DNA of 64,000 nucleotides from Clostridia bacterium (GTDB lineage: Bacteria > Bacillota > Clostridia > Christensenellales > Borkfalkiaceae): positions 100,789 to 164,788 of the forward strand of contig JAFYTO010000010.1 in the NCBI GenBank assembly GCA_017558825.1. Reading direction: 5' to 3'. The notes beneath the pieces were generated by a model, which was not told the origin of the DNA, did not search any database, and saw only the letters and a program-made list of their open reading frames with translations. The position numbers were made by a program, and so were the translations under genes. Position 1 is the stretch's first letter, and every line of letters begins with the position of its first letter. Below are positions 44,068 to 53,720 of the stretch, piece by piece.

Positions 44068-45363
44068 ATGAAACTTTTTAATTTATTAACTACTCCTGCT
44101 GTTTTATATGATAAAAATCTTCTTAACATAGAAATAAGCGGAATGACGCAAGTTGTAAAAAATATTATTGAATTTTTTTCCTTTGGTGGATTAATAGCCG
44201 TAGGAATTTTATTATTTTCTTTAATTTTAAAAATTATTCCATTACCTTTTGATATTTATTCAAGAGTTGCTTCAAAAAAGAATGCGTTAAAAATGGAAAA
44301 AATGCGTCCTGAACTTGAAAGATTACAAAAACAATATGCTAACAATAAAGAGTTGTATAACCAAAAATTAATGGCTTTTTATAAAAAACAAGGTTATTCA
44401 CAATTTGCAGCATGTTTACCATCTATTTTTACACTTGTTTTCTTTATTATTGTTATTTCAGCTTTCCAACAATATTCAACTTATTGTAAAATTGAAATTT
44501 ATGAAGAAATGGCTATAGCATATAGTGATAATATAAGATATAACGATAATATAACTGTTGAAGAGTGTGGATTTAAAGAAAATGGATTTGACGTAGATGA
44601 AAATAAAGTTATAAACGTCTATAAAACAATAGATGAAAAAAAAGCTTTTTTAGAATCAAAAAGAGATGAAAGAGGCGTTATAAAAACTGAAGATAATATT
44701 AAATTTACTCACAATTTAACTGAAGATGAATATAATACACTCGTTAAAATACCTGCTCAAAAAGCCGCTGCTGAAAAATATAAAGAAATTTCTAAAAAAA
44801 GCGAGTTTTTATGGGTTAAAAATATTTGGGTAGAAGATTTACCTTGGAAAAATGCGTTCGTTGATGAATCAACTTATTTAAATTCCGTATTTACTAATAG
44901 TAAGGGTTGTTCAAAATCTGAACAAATTAAATCGTCTATAAATAATAAAAACGCTTATAATGATATTTTTGGTGATGAGTATATTCAAGAACAAATGAAA
45001 AAACCTAACGGCTATATGATTTTAGTTGTTATTTCAATTGGTTCTATGTTACTTTCACAACTTATAATGAATAAAACTCAAAAAGCACAAATGGAGTTAC
45101 AATCTGTTGACGGTGCTGCAGGTCAAGCTGCTCAAACAACAAAAATGATGACGTGGATGATGCCTATTATGTTTGGTATTTTCTCGTTTATGTATTCTGC
45201 TTCGTTCTCACTTTATTTAATTGTAAGCACGTTATTTAGTACAGCCTCTACTGCAATTATTAATAAAATTGTTGAGAAAAAATTTATTAAAGAAGTTAAA
45301 AGAGAAGAAGAATTAGAATACCAAAAAAGGTACGGACATCTTAAAAGAAAAAAAGAGGATTAA
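44068..45363 (+). CDS. yidC: YidC/OxaI-type membrane insertase with long internal insertion
   Basis: 431 residues, long for a Gram-positive YidC (usually 250-300). The first core helix region is FGGLIAVGILLFSLILKIIP, the coiled cytosolic part has MEKMRPELERLQKQYANNKE, and TMs follow near 120-140 and 305-400. Between about 145 and 300 is a charged, poorly conserved insertion (IEIYEEMAIAYSDNIRYND and so on) on the outer side. No lipobox is found at the N-terminus. AAGGAT precedes the ATG. Confidence 0.92.
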   Translation: MKLFNLLTTPAVLYDKNLLNIEISGMTQVVKNIIEFFSFGGLIAVGILLFSLILKIIPLPFDIYSRVASKKNALKMEKMRPELERLQKQYANNKELYNQKLMAFYKKQGYSQFAACLPSIFTLVFFIIVISAFQQYSTYCKIEIYEEMAIAYSDNIRYNDNITVEECGFKENGFDVDENKVINVYKTIDEKKAFLESKRDERGVIKTEDNIKFTHNLTEDEYNTLVKIPAQKAAAEKYKEISKKSEFLWVKNIWVEDLPWKNAFVDESTYLNSVFTNSKGCSKSEQIKSSINNKNAYNDIFGDEYIQEQMKKPNGYMILVVISIGSMLLSQLIMNKTQKAQMELQSVDGAAGQAAQTTKMMTWMMPIMFGIFSFMYSASFSLYLIVSTLFSTASTAIINKIVEKKFIKEVKREEELEYQKRYGHLKRKKED

Positions 45364-45365
45364 AA

Positions 45366-46136
45366 ATGAAAATTTATGAGGGTAAAACAGTTAGCTTAGC
45401 TGTTGAAAACGCCTTAAAAGACCTTAACGTTACTGAAAACGAGATTATTTTTAAAATAATTGATGAAGGAACAAAAGGAATTTTAGGAATAGGCGGTAAA
45501 AAAGCAAAAATTTCCGTTGAATTAAAAAGTGAAGACGGAAAACGTTCCGTTGAATTTTTAGACGGTTTATTTGATTTATTAAAAGTTCCAGCACAAGCTG
45601 AATTTGAAGAAGTTGATGATAAAATTATAATTAATATTATAACAACAGCATCATCTTCACTTATTGGATATCGTGGAGAAATGTTAGATGCTCTTCAAAC
45701 ACTTGCCGGCGCTGTTGCAAACATTGGCAATGATGAATATAAAAGAGTTGTTGTTGATTGTGAAAATTATAGACAAAAAAGAGAAGAAACTTTAAAAAAT
45801 TTAGCGTTAAGGCTTTCAAATAAAGCAATTACTACTGAAAGAGTTGTTAGTTTAGAGCCAATGAATCCATTTGAAAGAAGAATTATTCACGCTACACTTT
45901 GTGATGTTGAAGGTGTTAAAACTGAATCTCAAGGCGTAGAACCAAATAGATTTATAGTAATTATACCTGATAACGCAAAACCAAATAAAAAAGATTTTTC
46001 AAATAAACGAGGCGGAAGAGGTGGAGATAAAAAAAGAGAAAACCGCTCATCTGGCTTCAAAAGTGAAATGATAAAATCTACCAAAAAAACTAGTGGTTTT
46101 GGAACTTATTTAGGAAACAGTTTAAAAAATAATTAA
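45366..46136 (+). CDS. jag: KhpB/Jag RNA-binding protein
   Basis: 256 residues. Jag-N domain 1-50 (KTVSLAVENALKDL, GILGIGGKKAKISV), KH domain with LIGYRGEMLDALQTLAG, and an R3H-type domain with MNPFERRIIHATL. A lysine/glycine-rich tail follows. It binds RNA and influences cell division and wall synthesis. It ends the operon; mnmE and mnmG, its normal followers, are absent. Confidence 0.94.
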   Translation: MKIYEGKTVSLAVENALKDLNVTENEIIFKIIDEGTKGILGIGGKKAKISVELKSEDGKRSVEFLDGLFDLLKVPAQAEFEEVDDKIIINIITTASSSLIGYRGEMLDALQTLAGAVANIGNDEYKRVVVDCENYRQKREETLKNLALRLSNKAITTERVVSLEPMNPFERRIIHATLCDVEGVKTESQGVEPNRFIVIIPDNAKPNKKDFSNKRGGRGGDKKRENRSSGFKSEMIKSTKKTSGFGTYLGNSLKNN

Positions 46137-46138
46137 AA

Positions 46139-46168
46139 AAAAGGATAGCTTGCGCTATCCTTTATTTT
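46139..46168 (+). terminator. Terminator of the rpmH-jag operon
   Basis: AAGGATAGC and GCTATCCTT with a four-base loop, then TATTTTT. Confidence 0.88.
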
Positions 46169-46177
46169 TGCTTTAAA

Positions 46178-46903
46178 TTAGATTGTAGTGCTTAAAAGCT
46201 CTTGTATAAACGGCATTTCCAATGCTTTTGTCATTATATTATTAAAGTAACAAATTGTGCCTTCTGGTTGAATATAAGCGTTTACATTCATAAATAATGA
46301 AAGAATTGTAATAATAATCATCATATTTACAAGAGTAACTGCAACAGAGAATATCATACCAAGCAATTTATCAACAAAACCAATAAGCTTTATTCTTGTT
46401 AAACCGTATAAAATCTTTTTAATTATTGCAAATATAATAAGTGATAATATAACTGTTACAATAAATACAATAACGTAAAGCGCCCAAGTTGTAAAAACTT
46501 TAATAATTTCTAATTCAAAATTTGATTCTACAATGGCTTTTGCTATAGTTCCGTGTAAAAATGCTGGAATTGATGAATTTTCTAAAGAAGCAATAATTTG
46601 CTCTTCATTTGTAAACGAACCTGTCAAATCTTTAAAAGCATTTGAGTTTGCTATTGCATTTTCTATAGCGGTTGGTATTGCCGGTATATTTTCATTAACA
46701 AGCGCAACGAGCTCATCGCAAAAAATTATTGCAACAACAATTCCCGCAACTAAACCAAGTAATGATAGAACTTGCCTTAAAAACCCGCGAGAAAGGCCTA
46801 CAATTACGGCTATTAATAAAACAATAAGAGCAATTATATCTATAAGTGCAACGTTAATGGTACCTATTAAAAACGATGCTGGAATAGCTAGTAAATTTAC
46901 CAT
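46178..46903 (-). CDS. CvpA-family membrane protein
   Basis: 241 residues. The N-terminal block IIALIVLLIAVIVGLSRGFL followed by R-Q-V-L-S-L-L-G is the CvpA signature; four helices surround a loop at about 65-120 that may lie outside. The family is tied to colicin V export in E. coli but is widespread with no settled role. AAAGGAG precedes the ATG. Confidence 0.85.
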   Translation of the reverse strand: MVNLLAIPASFLIGTINVALIDIIALIVLLIAVIVGLSRGFLRQVLSLLGLVAGIVVAIIFCDELVALVNENIPAIPTAIENAIANSNAFKDLTGSFTNEEQIIASLENSSIPAFLHGTIAKAIVESNFELEIIKVFTTWALYVIVFIVTVILSLIIFAIIKKILYGLTRIKLIGFVDKLLGMIFSVAVTLVNMMIIITILSLFMNVNAYIQPEGTICYFNNIMTKALEMPFIQELLSTTI

Positions 46904-47076
46904 AGTTCTCCTTTCCTAAATTATATTCCTAACAAATTAAACAATATACTAATAAAAATTATATCATATATAAAAGTTTTTGTCAACACAGGTTGACAAT
47001 AATAAAAGTTAAAATTTTTTAAATTTTAAACTTTATATTATGAATAAATTATTTTTTCATAGTTAATAATTTTTAT

Positions 47077-47601
47077 ATGACTAAATTTGTGTTTAATAGT
47101 GCTAACTATTTAGAATTTTACCCATTAAGTAGTTGTTTAAAACAGTTAATTAACAATAATTTTTATCCTGTATTTGTTTGTTTTGGCTCTGACCTATCTA
47201 TAGGCGACAGCTTAGGCCCTAAAATAGGTCAAATCCTTTTAAATAATTTAGAGGGCAAGTGTTACGTGTATGGAACTTTAAAATCGACCATAACGGCAAA
47301 AGAAGCCAATACAGTAAGTGATTTAATAAGAAAGCTACATCCTAAATCAACAATAATTGCTATTGACGCTGCTGTTGGCAACAAATATGATGTTGGACTA
47401 GTAAAATTGTTTAATGACGGATTAAAGCCCGGTTTAGGCGTTAACAAAGATTTAAATAAAATTGGAGACGTTTCTATTATAGCTATTATTGGTGAAAAGA
47501 ATGAGTTTAATAAAAACCTCTTTACAAAAGCATCGGTTTCATTTATAGAAAATCTGAGCAAATTAATTTCAAAAAGTATAATCAAAGCAATTAATGATTA
47601 G
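47077..47601 (+). CDS. yyaC: Spore protease YyaC homologue (DUF1256)
   Basis: 174 residues. FGSDLSIGDSLGPKIGQIL, YGTLKSTITAKEANTVSDLI, IIAIDAAVGN and KPGLGVNKDLNKIGDVSIIA match the GPR-like YyaC family of spore formers. A protease role for it is inferred from fold. No clear ribosome site precedes the ATG. It suggests a sporulating lineage or a relic of one. Confidence 0.88.
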   Translation: MTKFVFNSANYLEFYPLSSCLKQLINNNFYPVFVCFGSDLSIGDSLGPKIGQILLNNLEGKCYVYGTLKSTITAKEANTVSDLIRKLHPKSTIIAIDAAVGNKYDVGLVKLFNDGLKPGLGVNKDLNKIGDVSIIAIIGEKNEFNKNLFTKASVSFIENLSKLISKSIIKAIND

Positions 47602-47827
47602 CGCATAATAATATATAATGCGCTATTAATTAATATTGTTAATACAGTTTTCTAATAATGGCTGTTTTTGTTGTTGCGCCAAAAAAATAATAATTTTAAA
47701 ACAGTATGTTAAATAATAGTAATAATGAAAATAAATGGTTTAAAAGTAGAAGCCTTTATTGTTAAAGAACGTGTCACAAAAGTATAATATTGCGTTGGCA
47801 AATAATTGTTGCACCAGCTTAAAAAAA

Positions 47828-47843
47828 TGTTTCACGTGAAACA
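47828..47843. promoter_or_regulatory. parS centromere site 1
   Basis: TGTTTCACGTGAAACA, a perfect 16-base palindrome matching the bacterial parS consensus. parA and parB are 2.7 kb downstream. Confidence 0.95.
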
Positions 47844-47971
47844 TTAATTTTTGATAAAATTTTACCACTCAAAAAAACAGTGGACAAAGAAATAAAAAAG
47901 AATATATATAAATTTACAAAACTCAAAATTGCAGATATTATCTAATATTTTGGGTTTTTTAAATGGTTAAA

Positions 47972-47987
47972 AGTTTCACGTGAAACA
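47972..47987. promoter_or_regulatory. parS centromere site 2
   Basis: AGTTTCACGTGAAACA, the same site with one end mismatch, 144 bases from the first. The central 14 bases are a perfect palindrome. Confidence 0.92.
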
Positions 47988-48326
47988 AACTGACAAATCA
48001 ATTTTTAATCACTTGAGAAAAAGATAATTAAAAATGCTGGTTTAGTAAAAGGAAGTAATTATTATAACCACGCGCTAAATATTGCAAAATAATAGAATTA
48101 TAAATAATTTATTATCCTTTTTAAAAAATAACGTTGAAATAATAAAGGGGCGGTGTAAAGTTTTTATGTTTAATATAAGTTCTTGTATAAAGAAAAAACA
48201 TTGTTTAGCTGAATTAACGCATTGCCAAACCTTTTATAAAAAAATTGAAATCAAAAACATAGTGCAATGTCTAATATGGTGCGCCAAATATAAAATTTAC
48301 AATTTTATTGTGAAAATTAGAAAAAA

Positions 48327-48354
48327 TATGTGTAAATTATAAAAATTACACATA
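48327..48354. repeat. Inverted repeat upstream of the ftsH promoter
   Basis: TATGTGTAA (48327-48335) and TTACACATA (48346-48354), perfect nine-base arms, ending seven bases before the -35. Possible regulator site. Confidence 0.6.
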
Positions 48355-48361
48355 ATAACTA

Positions 48362-48390
48362 TTGTATTTTTAATAAACTTATGTTAGAAT
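48362..48390 (+). promoter_or_regulatory. Promoter of ftsH with a palindrome at the start site
   Basis: TTGTAT at 48362-48367, 17 bases, TAGAAT at 48385-48390. Directly after it, ATACTAA (48391-48397) and TTAGTAT (48402-48408) form an inverted repeat across the expected transcription start. Confidence 0.75.
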
Positions 48391-48445
48391 ATACTAAATA
48401 CTTAGTATATTAATCTTTTTTTACTTATAAAGGAGGCTTTTAGAT

Positions 48446-50458
48446 ATGAAAAAGAGTAACTCAAAAATATGGGTTGCAATTATTGCACTTTTGCTTGTTG
48501 CTGGGCTATTTGTTTTCTATTTCTTACCACAATTATTAATTAAAGACGTAGAAACCGAAGAGTTTTTTAAGCAAGCGGGCATAAAGATGGAGAAGGTAAG
48601 TGAAGATAGTGACGAACTAAAAATTACATTCGATAAAGATGATTTTGAAGGAAAAATCGTAAGAATAGTTTTAGACGGATACAATCTTAAAGGATATATA
48701 AAAACTGCGAGTGGATATCTTGAAAGGTATAAAACGAGTTATGCGCGTGGCGTAGAAAGTATTTATTATGGTGACAAGGCGATTGATTTCTTAATTGAAC
48801 ACGGTGTAGAGTATGACGTTACAGACCCTAACGCAGGCTCGTTCTGGTCATCGCTTTTAATGCCTGTTTTACTTGTTGGTTTAGGCCTTATAGTAATGAT
48901 GATAATGATGCGTTCTGTTAACGGCTCTAATAAATCTGCTATGGATTTTGGCAAAACTAAAGCAAGAGTTAGCCAAAACGTAAAAGTAAGGTTTACTGAC
49001 GTAGCTGGCGCTGAAGAAGAAAAGCAAGAACTTCAAGAAATTGTTGAATTTTTAAAAAATCCTAAGAAATTTAGCGAACTTGGTGCCAAAATTCCTAAAG
49101 GCGTATTGCTTGTTGGCCCTCCAGGCACAGGTAAAACGTTGTTTGCAAAGGCTGTTGCTGGCGAAGCAAACGTACCGTTCTTCTCAATTTCCGGCTCAGA
49201 TTTCGTTGAAATGTTCGTAGGTGTTGGTGCAAGTAGAGTTAGAGATTTATTTGCAATGGCAAAAAAGAGTATGCCTTGTATAGTGTTTATTGACGAAATT
49301 GACGCGGTTGGACGTCATCGTGGAGCAGGTCTTGGCGGTGGCAACGATGAAAGAGAGCAAACTCTTAACCAACTTTTAGTTCAAATGGACGGTTTTGATG
49401 CAAACGAAGGTATTATTATAATGGCTGCAACTAACCGTGCAGACATTTTAGACCCAGCGCTTATGCGTCCAGGAAGATTTGATAGGCAAATTTACGTTAA
49501 TATTCCTGACGTTCGTGGAAGAGAGGCTATACTCAAAGTTCACGCAAGAAATAAACCTTTGGCAAAAGACGTTAATTTTAAAGTTTTAGCAAGAATGACG
49601 GCTGGTTTTAGCGGTGCTGACCTTGCAAACCTTTTAAACGAAGCGGCTATTTTAGCGGCGCGTGCAGATAGAAAAGCAATTACGAACGTTGACCTTTACG
49701 AAGCTATTAATAAAGTTATTATAGGTCCACAAAAGAAGAGCCGTGTGGTTACTGAAAGCGACAAGAGAATTACTGCTTATCACGAGTCTGGCCACGCAAT
49801 ACTTGCAAGATTGCTTCCTAATTGCGACCCAGTTCAAGAAGTTTCAATTATTCCACGCGGTATGGCGGCAGGATACACTATGACTAGACCTGAAGATGAT
49901 AGCAACCACATTGAAAAGAGTAAACTTTTAGACGATATTGCTATGACGCTTGGTGGTAGAGTTGCTGAAGAGCTTATTATTAAAGATATTTCAGCTGGAG
50001 CATCAAATGATATTGCCGTTGTTACAAGCAGGGCACGCAAAATGGTTACCGAATGGGGTATGTCAGAAAAAATTGGACCTGTTAACTATGGTGGTGGCGA
50101 CCAAGTATTTATTGGTAAAGATATGCAAACTAGAGCAACTTATAGTGAAGAGCTTGCAAAAATTATCGACCAAGAAGTTCAAAGCATTATTAAAGATGCG
50201 CACGAACGTGCAACTGAACTTTTAAAAGCACATAAAAAAGAGCTTGACAATATGGCAAGATTACTTGTTGAACGTGAAACTATTTATCAAGATGAAGTTG
50301 ATATGATTATGGACGGTAAAGACGCTACTGAAATCATCAAATTTATGGAAGAAAAAGAGGGTGCAGACAACAGTAATCCATTCTTGAGAGCAGAAAGTGC
50401 TTATAGCAAAAAAGAAGAACAAGAAAACGTTCAAACTGAAGGCGAAGCAAACGAATAA
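48446..50458 (+). CDS. ftsH: ATP-dependent zinc metalloprotease FtsH
   Basis: 670 residues. TM1 is about 8-28 and TM2 about 130-155 around a small outer domain. The AAA domain has Walker A GPPGTGKT, Walker B in [12 protein letters not shown] and the SRH in [19 protein letters not shown]. The protease zinc motif is HESGH. It degrades membrane and regulatory proteins. AAAGGAGG precedes the ATG. It is the first gene of the unit before parA. Confidence 0.97.
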   Translation: MKKSNSKIWVAIIALLLVAGLFVFYFLPQLLIKDVETEEFFKQAGIKMEKVSEDSDELKITFDKDDFEGKIVRIVLDGYNLKGYIKTASGYLERYKTSYARGVESIYYGDKAIDFLIEHGVEYDVTDPNAGSFWSSLLMPVLLVGLGLIVMMIMMRSVNGSNKSAMDFGKTKARVSQNVKVRFTDVAGAEEEKQELQEIVEFLKNPKKFSELGAKIPKGVLLVGPPGTGKTLFAKAVAGEANVPFFSISGSDFVEMFVGVGASRVRDLFAMAKKSMPCIVFIDEIDAVGRHRGAGLGGGNDEREQTLNQLLVQMDGFDANEGIIIMAATNRADILDPALMRPGRFDRQIYVNIPDVRGREAILKVHARNKPLAKDVNFKVLARMTAGFSGADLANLLNEAAILAARADRKAITNVDLYEAINKVIIGPQKKSRVVTESDKRITAYHESGHAILARLLPNCDPVQEVSIIPRGMAAGYTMTRPEDDSNHIEKSKLLDDIAMTLGGRVAEELIIKDISAGASNDIAVVTSRARKMVTEWGMSEKIGPVNYGGGDQVFIGKDMQTRATYSEELAKIIDQEVQSIIKDAHERATELLKAHKKELDNMARLLVERETIYQDEVDMIMDGKDATEIIKFMEEKEGADNSNPFLRAESAYSKKEEQENVQTEGEANE

Positions 50459-50498
50459 ACAAAAGAATTCTTTAATAAAATAAAGGACGGTAAAATTT

Positions 50499-51296
50499 AT
50501 GGGCAAAACAATTGCTTTTTCAAACCAAAAAGGTGGCGTAGGCAAAACTACAACCTGCGTCAACTTATCGGCTGCGCTTGCTGAAAGCGGAAAAAAAGTT
50601 TTGATAATAGACCTTGACCCTCAAGGCAATGCAACAACCGGTTTAGGCATTAATAAAGGCGCGGTTAAAAACTCAATATATCAAGTTTTAACGGAAGAGT
50701 TAGACGTCAAGTCTGCAATTTTAAAAACAGACGTGCAAAATTTAGATATAGTTCCTTCTGCAATAGACCTTGCTGGTGCTGAAGTAGAACTTGTATATTT
50801 AAAAAATAGAGAAAAGCGTTTGTGTAGCGCAATTAAAAAAATTGCAAAGAGTTACGATTACGTTACTATTGACTGTCCTCCATCACTTGGGCTTTTAACA
50901 ATAAATGCGTTAACTTCGGCAGATAGTGTTATTATTCCGATTCAATGCGAGTATTTTGCATTAGAAGGCTTATCTCAACTAATGAACACTATAAAATTAG
51001 TAATAAAACACCTCAACCAAAAACTTACAATTGAAGGCGTTTTGCTTACTATGTATGACGGAAGGGCACTTGTTTCAAGGCAAATTGCTGGAGAAATTCG
51101 CAAATTCTTTGGCGCAAAAGCATACAATACCGTTATTCCAAGAAACATAAGGGTTTCCGAGGCTCCAAGCCACGGTATTCCCGTTATAAGACACGATATT
51201 AAAAGTTCGGGAGCAAAGGCTTACTTAGAATTGGCAAAAGAATTTTTATCAAAAGAAACTGCTTTAAAAGGAGAAAAAGAAGATGGCAGTAAATAA
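50499..51296 (+). CDS. parA: Chromosome partitioning ATPase ParA (Soj)
   Basis: 265 residues. The deviant Walker A is NQKGGVGKTTTCVNLSAAL, with LDPQGNATTGLG and TIDCPPSLGLLTINAL following. With ParB and the two parS sites upstream it segregates the origin region. It overlaps parB by 14 bases. It lies 40 bases after ftsH. Confidence 0.96.
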   Translation: MGKTIAFSNQKGGVGKTTTCVNLSAALAESGKKVLIIDLDPQGNATTGLGINKGAVKNSIYQVLTEELDVKSAILKTDVQNLDIVPSAIDLAGAEVELVYLKNREKRLCSAIKKIAKSYDYVTIDCPPSLGLLTINALTSADSVIIPIQCEYFALEGLSQLMNTIKLVIKHLNQKLTIEGVLLTMYDGRALVSRQIAGEIRKFFGAKAYNTVIPRNIRVSEAPSHGIPVIRHDIKSSGAKAYLELAKEFLSKETALKGEKEDGSK

Positions 51297-52203
51297 AGGT
51301 TTAGGTGGCAAAGGCGTAATGGCGCTCTTTCAAACCACTGAAAGCGATTATAATAAAAATTTAGGCATTACCGCAGAAGATATTAAAACGGGGGTTTATG
51401 AACTCCCTCTTGACGAGGTATATGCTAACCCTAATCAGCCAAGAAAGATTTTTGATGAAAAAGCGTTGAACGAACTTGCTGCATCTATTAAAGTTAACGG
51501 CGTTATTATGCCAATAGTCGTTAATAAAGATGAAGAAGGCAGGTATATGATTATCGCCGGCGAAAGAAGATATAGAGCCTCAAAAATTGCCGGCAAAGAA
51601 AGCGTGCCTGCCATAGTTAAAAACTATGATGAAAGACAAGTTAAAGAAATTTCGCTTATTGAAAACTTGCAAAGGGAAGATTTAAACCCTATTGAAGCCG
51701 CAACGGCAATGAAGCAACTTATGGACGATTATAAGTTGACGCAAGAAGAACTTTCGGAAAGAATAGGCAAAAGCCGTCCTACAATAGCAAACACTTTAAG
51801 GCTTTTAACACTTGACAAGGACGTTATTAAACTTATTGCAAAAGGCGAGCTTTCTTCAGGCCACGCAAGAGCGCTTGTAACCTTGCCTGTTGAAATGCAA
51901 AGAAAAGTTGCGTTAGATGCCGTAAAAGGTGGGCTTTCCGTAAGAAACGTTGAGCAAGCGGTTAAAGATTATTTTAATCCTCCAAAAGAAAACAAGGAAA
52001 TTAAGAAGATTAAGCGCGCGCAAGAAATGAGCATTGAGCTTAAAGATTTAATTTATCGTATGCAACAAACGTTTGGAACTAAAATTTCCGCTATTGGAAA
52101 CGATAAAAAAGGTAGAATTTACATAGATTATTATACCACTGACGACCTTGATAGAATTAACGATATAGTGGTAATGTTAGAAGAAAAAAACGGTCTTAAA
52201 TAA
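51283..52203 (+). CDS. parB: Chromosome partitioning protein ParB
   Basis: 306 residues. The ParB/Srx CTPase domain has NPNQPRKIFDEKALNELA and IAGERRYRASKIAG; the helix-turn-helix is YKLTQEELSERIGKSRPTIA. ENLQREDLNPIEAA is also conserved. It binds parS and spreads as a clamp. AAAGGAG precedes the ATG within the parA end. Confidence 0.96.
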   Translation: MAVNKGLGGKGVMALFQTTESDYNKNLGITAEDIKTGVYELPLDEVYANPNQPRKIFDEKALNELAASIKVNGVIMPIVVNKDEEGRYMIIAGERRYRASKIAGKESVPAIVKNYDERQVKEISLIENLQREDLNPIEAATAMKQLMDDYKLTQEELSERIGKSRPTIANTLRLLTLDKDVIKLIAKGELSSGHARALVTLPVEMQRKVALDAVKGGLSVRNVEQAVKDYFNPPKENKEIKKIKRAQEMSIELKDLIYRMQQTFGTKISAIGNDKKGRIYIDYYTTDDLDRINDIVVMLEEKNGLK

Positions 52204-52227
52204 AAAGGAAGCGCCGCTTCCTTTTTG
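52203..52227 (+). terminator. Terminator of the ftsH-parAB unit
   Basis: AAAAAGGAAGCG and GCTTCCTTTTT with a tight loop, directly after the parB stop. Confidence 0.88.
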
Positions 52228-52242
52228 GCGTTAAAAACACTT

Positions 52243-53625
52243 ATGCTAAGGTTTAAAAAAGTCGAAAAAAAACATTTAAAGTCTATACAAAAATATTTAA
52301 AATACAACCATTACGAGCTGTGCGATGCTTCAATTGGCGTAATGTTTATGTGGGAAGAATATTACAACTTTTATTATGCTGTTTACAAGGAAACGCTAAT
52401 ATTAAAAAGTGTTTCTAAAAAAGGCAAACAAAGGTTTTTTCCGCCAATTGGATTAAATAAAGAAGAAGCGTATAAAAAAATAGAAGAGTACTCAGTAAAA
52501 AACCATATTCAATTAGAATTCGTTTGTGTTGATGAAAGAGAACTTGAGCATTTAAAGCAAAAATACGAAGGATTAACCTATACTTTTAACCGTGATTTTA
52601 GCGACTATATTTATAGGTATAGCGATATTGAGTTTTTTGTTGGCAAAAAGTTTAGTGGTCAAAGAAATCATATAAACGCTTTTAAAAAAGCTTACCCTAA
52701 TTACAAATACCGCACGCTAACAAACAAAAACGTTGGGAAAATATTAGACTTTTTAAAAGAATATGAAAAAGAGCATAAAGATATGGGCGAAATTGAAAAG
52801 AAAGAATTTTCAAACACGCTAATGCTCATAAACAATTTGTCTATTGCAAAGTTTGTTGGTGGTTATATAACAGTAAAAGGAAAAATAGTTGCCTTTTCTA
52901 TTGGCGAATACGTTGGCAAAACGCTGGTAATTCACGTTGAGAAGGCCTCGCGCGAGTATAGGGGCGTATATCCAACAATGTTTAACGAACTTGTTAAACA
53001 CGCTAAGAAAGAGGGTGTTGAGTTTATTAATAGGGAAGACGATTCTGGCGACCTTGGCTTAAGGACTTCTAAAACGCAATATCAACCAATAAAAATTTCA
53101 AACAAGTATCACGTTGTTATTAAAAAGCCGATGAACGTAAAAAAAATACCAACGTTAAAAGGTGACGGTATTGTTTTAAGCTCTATTAAAAAAAGTGACG
53201 TAAACGATTATTACAAATTAAGTACGGCTGTTAAAAACAATAGGTATTGGGGCTACAATTATAAAAAAGATATTAAAGGCGAAAGTAAAGAAGAGTTTTA
53301 TAATATGGCAAAGCGCGATTTTAAAAATGGCGACAATGCCGTGTTTATAATAAGACAAAAAAATCAATTTTTAGGAGAAGTAATTTTACACAATTTTACT
53401 TATGACGGACAAGTTGAAATAGGAGTTCGCCTTATTAAAAAAGCTCAAGGTAAGGGCATAGCCTCAAAGGCGCTTAAAATAATTACCAACTACGTTTTAA
53501 ACGAGTTAAAAAAAGAGCCGTACGCAAAATGTTATATACAAAACGAGGCTTCTAAAAAATTGTTTTTAAAAAACGGTTATAAAATAACCAATCAAGATAA
53601 AAAATTTATATATTTTAATTATTAA
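52243..53625 (+). CDS. DUF2156-GNAT fusion protein
   Basis: 460 residues from the ATG at 52243; an in-frame TTG at 52225 lies in the terminator. Residues 1-285 match the DUF2156 fold of LPG synthase-like proteins (FMWEEYYNFYYAVYKE; REDDSGDLGLRTSKTQY). Residues about 305-460 are a GNAT acetyltransferase (VEIGVRLIKKAQGKGIASKA binds acetyl-CoA). It should transfer an aminoacyl and/or acetyl group; the substrate is unknown. No ribosome site precedes the start. Confidence 0.85.
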   Translation: MLRFKKVEKKHLKSIQKYLKYNHYELCDASIGVMFMWEEYYNFYYAVYKETLILKSVSKKGKQRFFPPIGLNKEEAYKKIEEYSVKNHIQLEFVCVDERELEHLKQKYEGLTYTFNRDFSDYIYRYSDIEFFVGKKFSGQRNHINAFKKAYPNYKYRTLTNKNVGKILDFLKEYEKEHKDMGEIEKKEFSNTLMLINNLSIAKFVGGYITVKGKIVAFSIGEYVGKTLVIHVEKASREYRGVYPTMFNELVKHAKKEGVEFINREDDSGDLGLRTSKTQYQPIKISNKYHVVIKKPMNVKKIPTLKGDGIVLSSIKKSDVNDYYKLSTAVKNNRYWGYNYKKDIKGESKEEFYNMAKRDFKNGDNAVFIIRQKNQFLGEVILHNFTYDGQVEIGVRLIKKAQGKGIASKALKIITNYVLNELKKEPYAKCYIQNEASKKLFLKNGYKITNQDKKFIYFNY

Positions 53626-53627
53626 AA

Positions 53628-53720
53628 ATTGAAGGTTTTCGGAAAACACTTCATAACAAGCTACCATACAAAACCAACTGTCTTTTGAATTGTAGCTAAT
53701 AAAAAACCGAGGTAAAAAAT
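53628..53720 (+). promoter_or_regulatory. Structured leader of queT, candidate preQ1-type riboswitch
   Basis: GAAG-GTTTT-cgga-AAAC-a-CTTC forms a compact hairpin at 53631-53652. AGCTAC (53659-53664) can pair with GTAGCT (53692-53697). GGTTTT can pair with AAAACC further on, which would give a pseudoknot. GAGG before the ATG is the ribosome site. queT genes are commonly preQ1-controlled, but this leader does not match the class I or II consensus I know. Confidence 0.45.

Larger units (their letters stand above)
47602..48445. other. 844-base region with two parS sites and the ftsH promoter
   Basis: No coding frame with a real start or composition is found; the frame at 48082-48342 starts at TTG with no ribosome site. 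It contains a hairpin after yyaC (AGCGCAT 47600-47606 / ATGCGCT 47618-47624) without a T run. Two parS palindromes, two inverted repeats and the ftsH promoter are listed separately. The density of control sites near parAB suggests a chromosome-organising locus. Confidence 0.6.

Noticed and set aside
48082..48342. 86-codon ORF upstream of ftsH
   Set aside because: It starts at TTG with no ribosome site and is Lys/Ile/Asn-rich as expected from AT-rich noncoding DNA.
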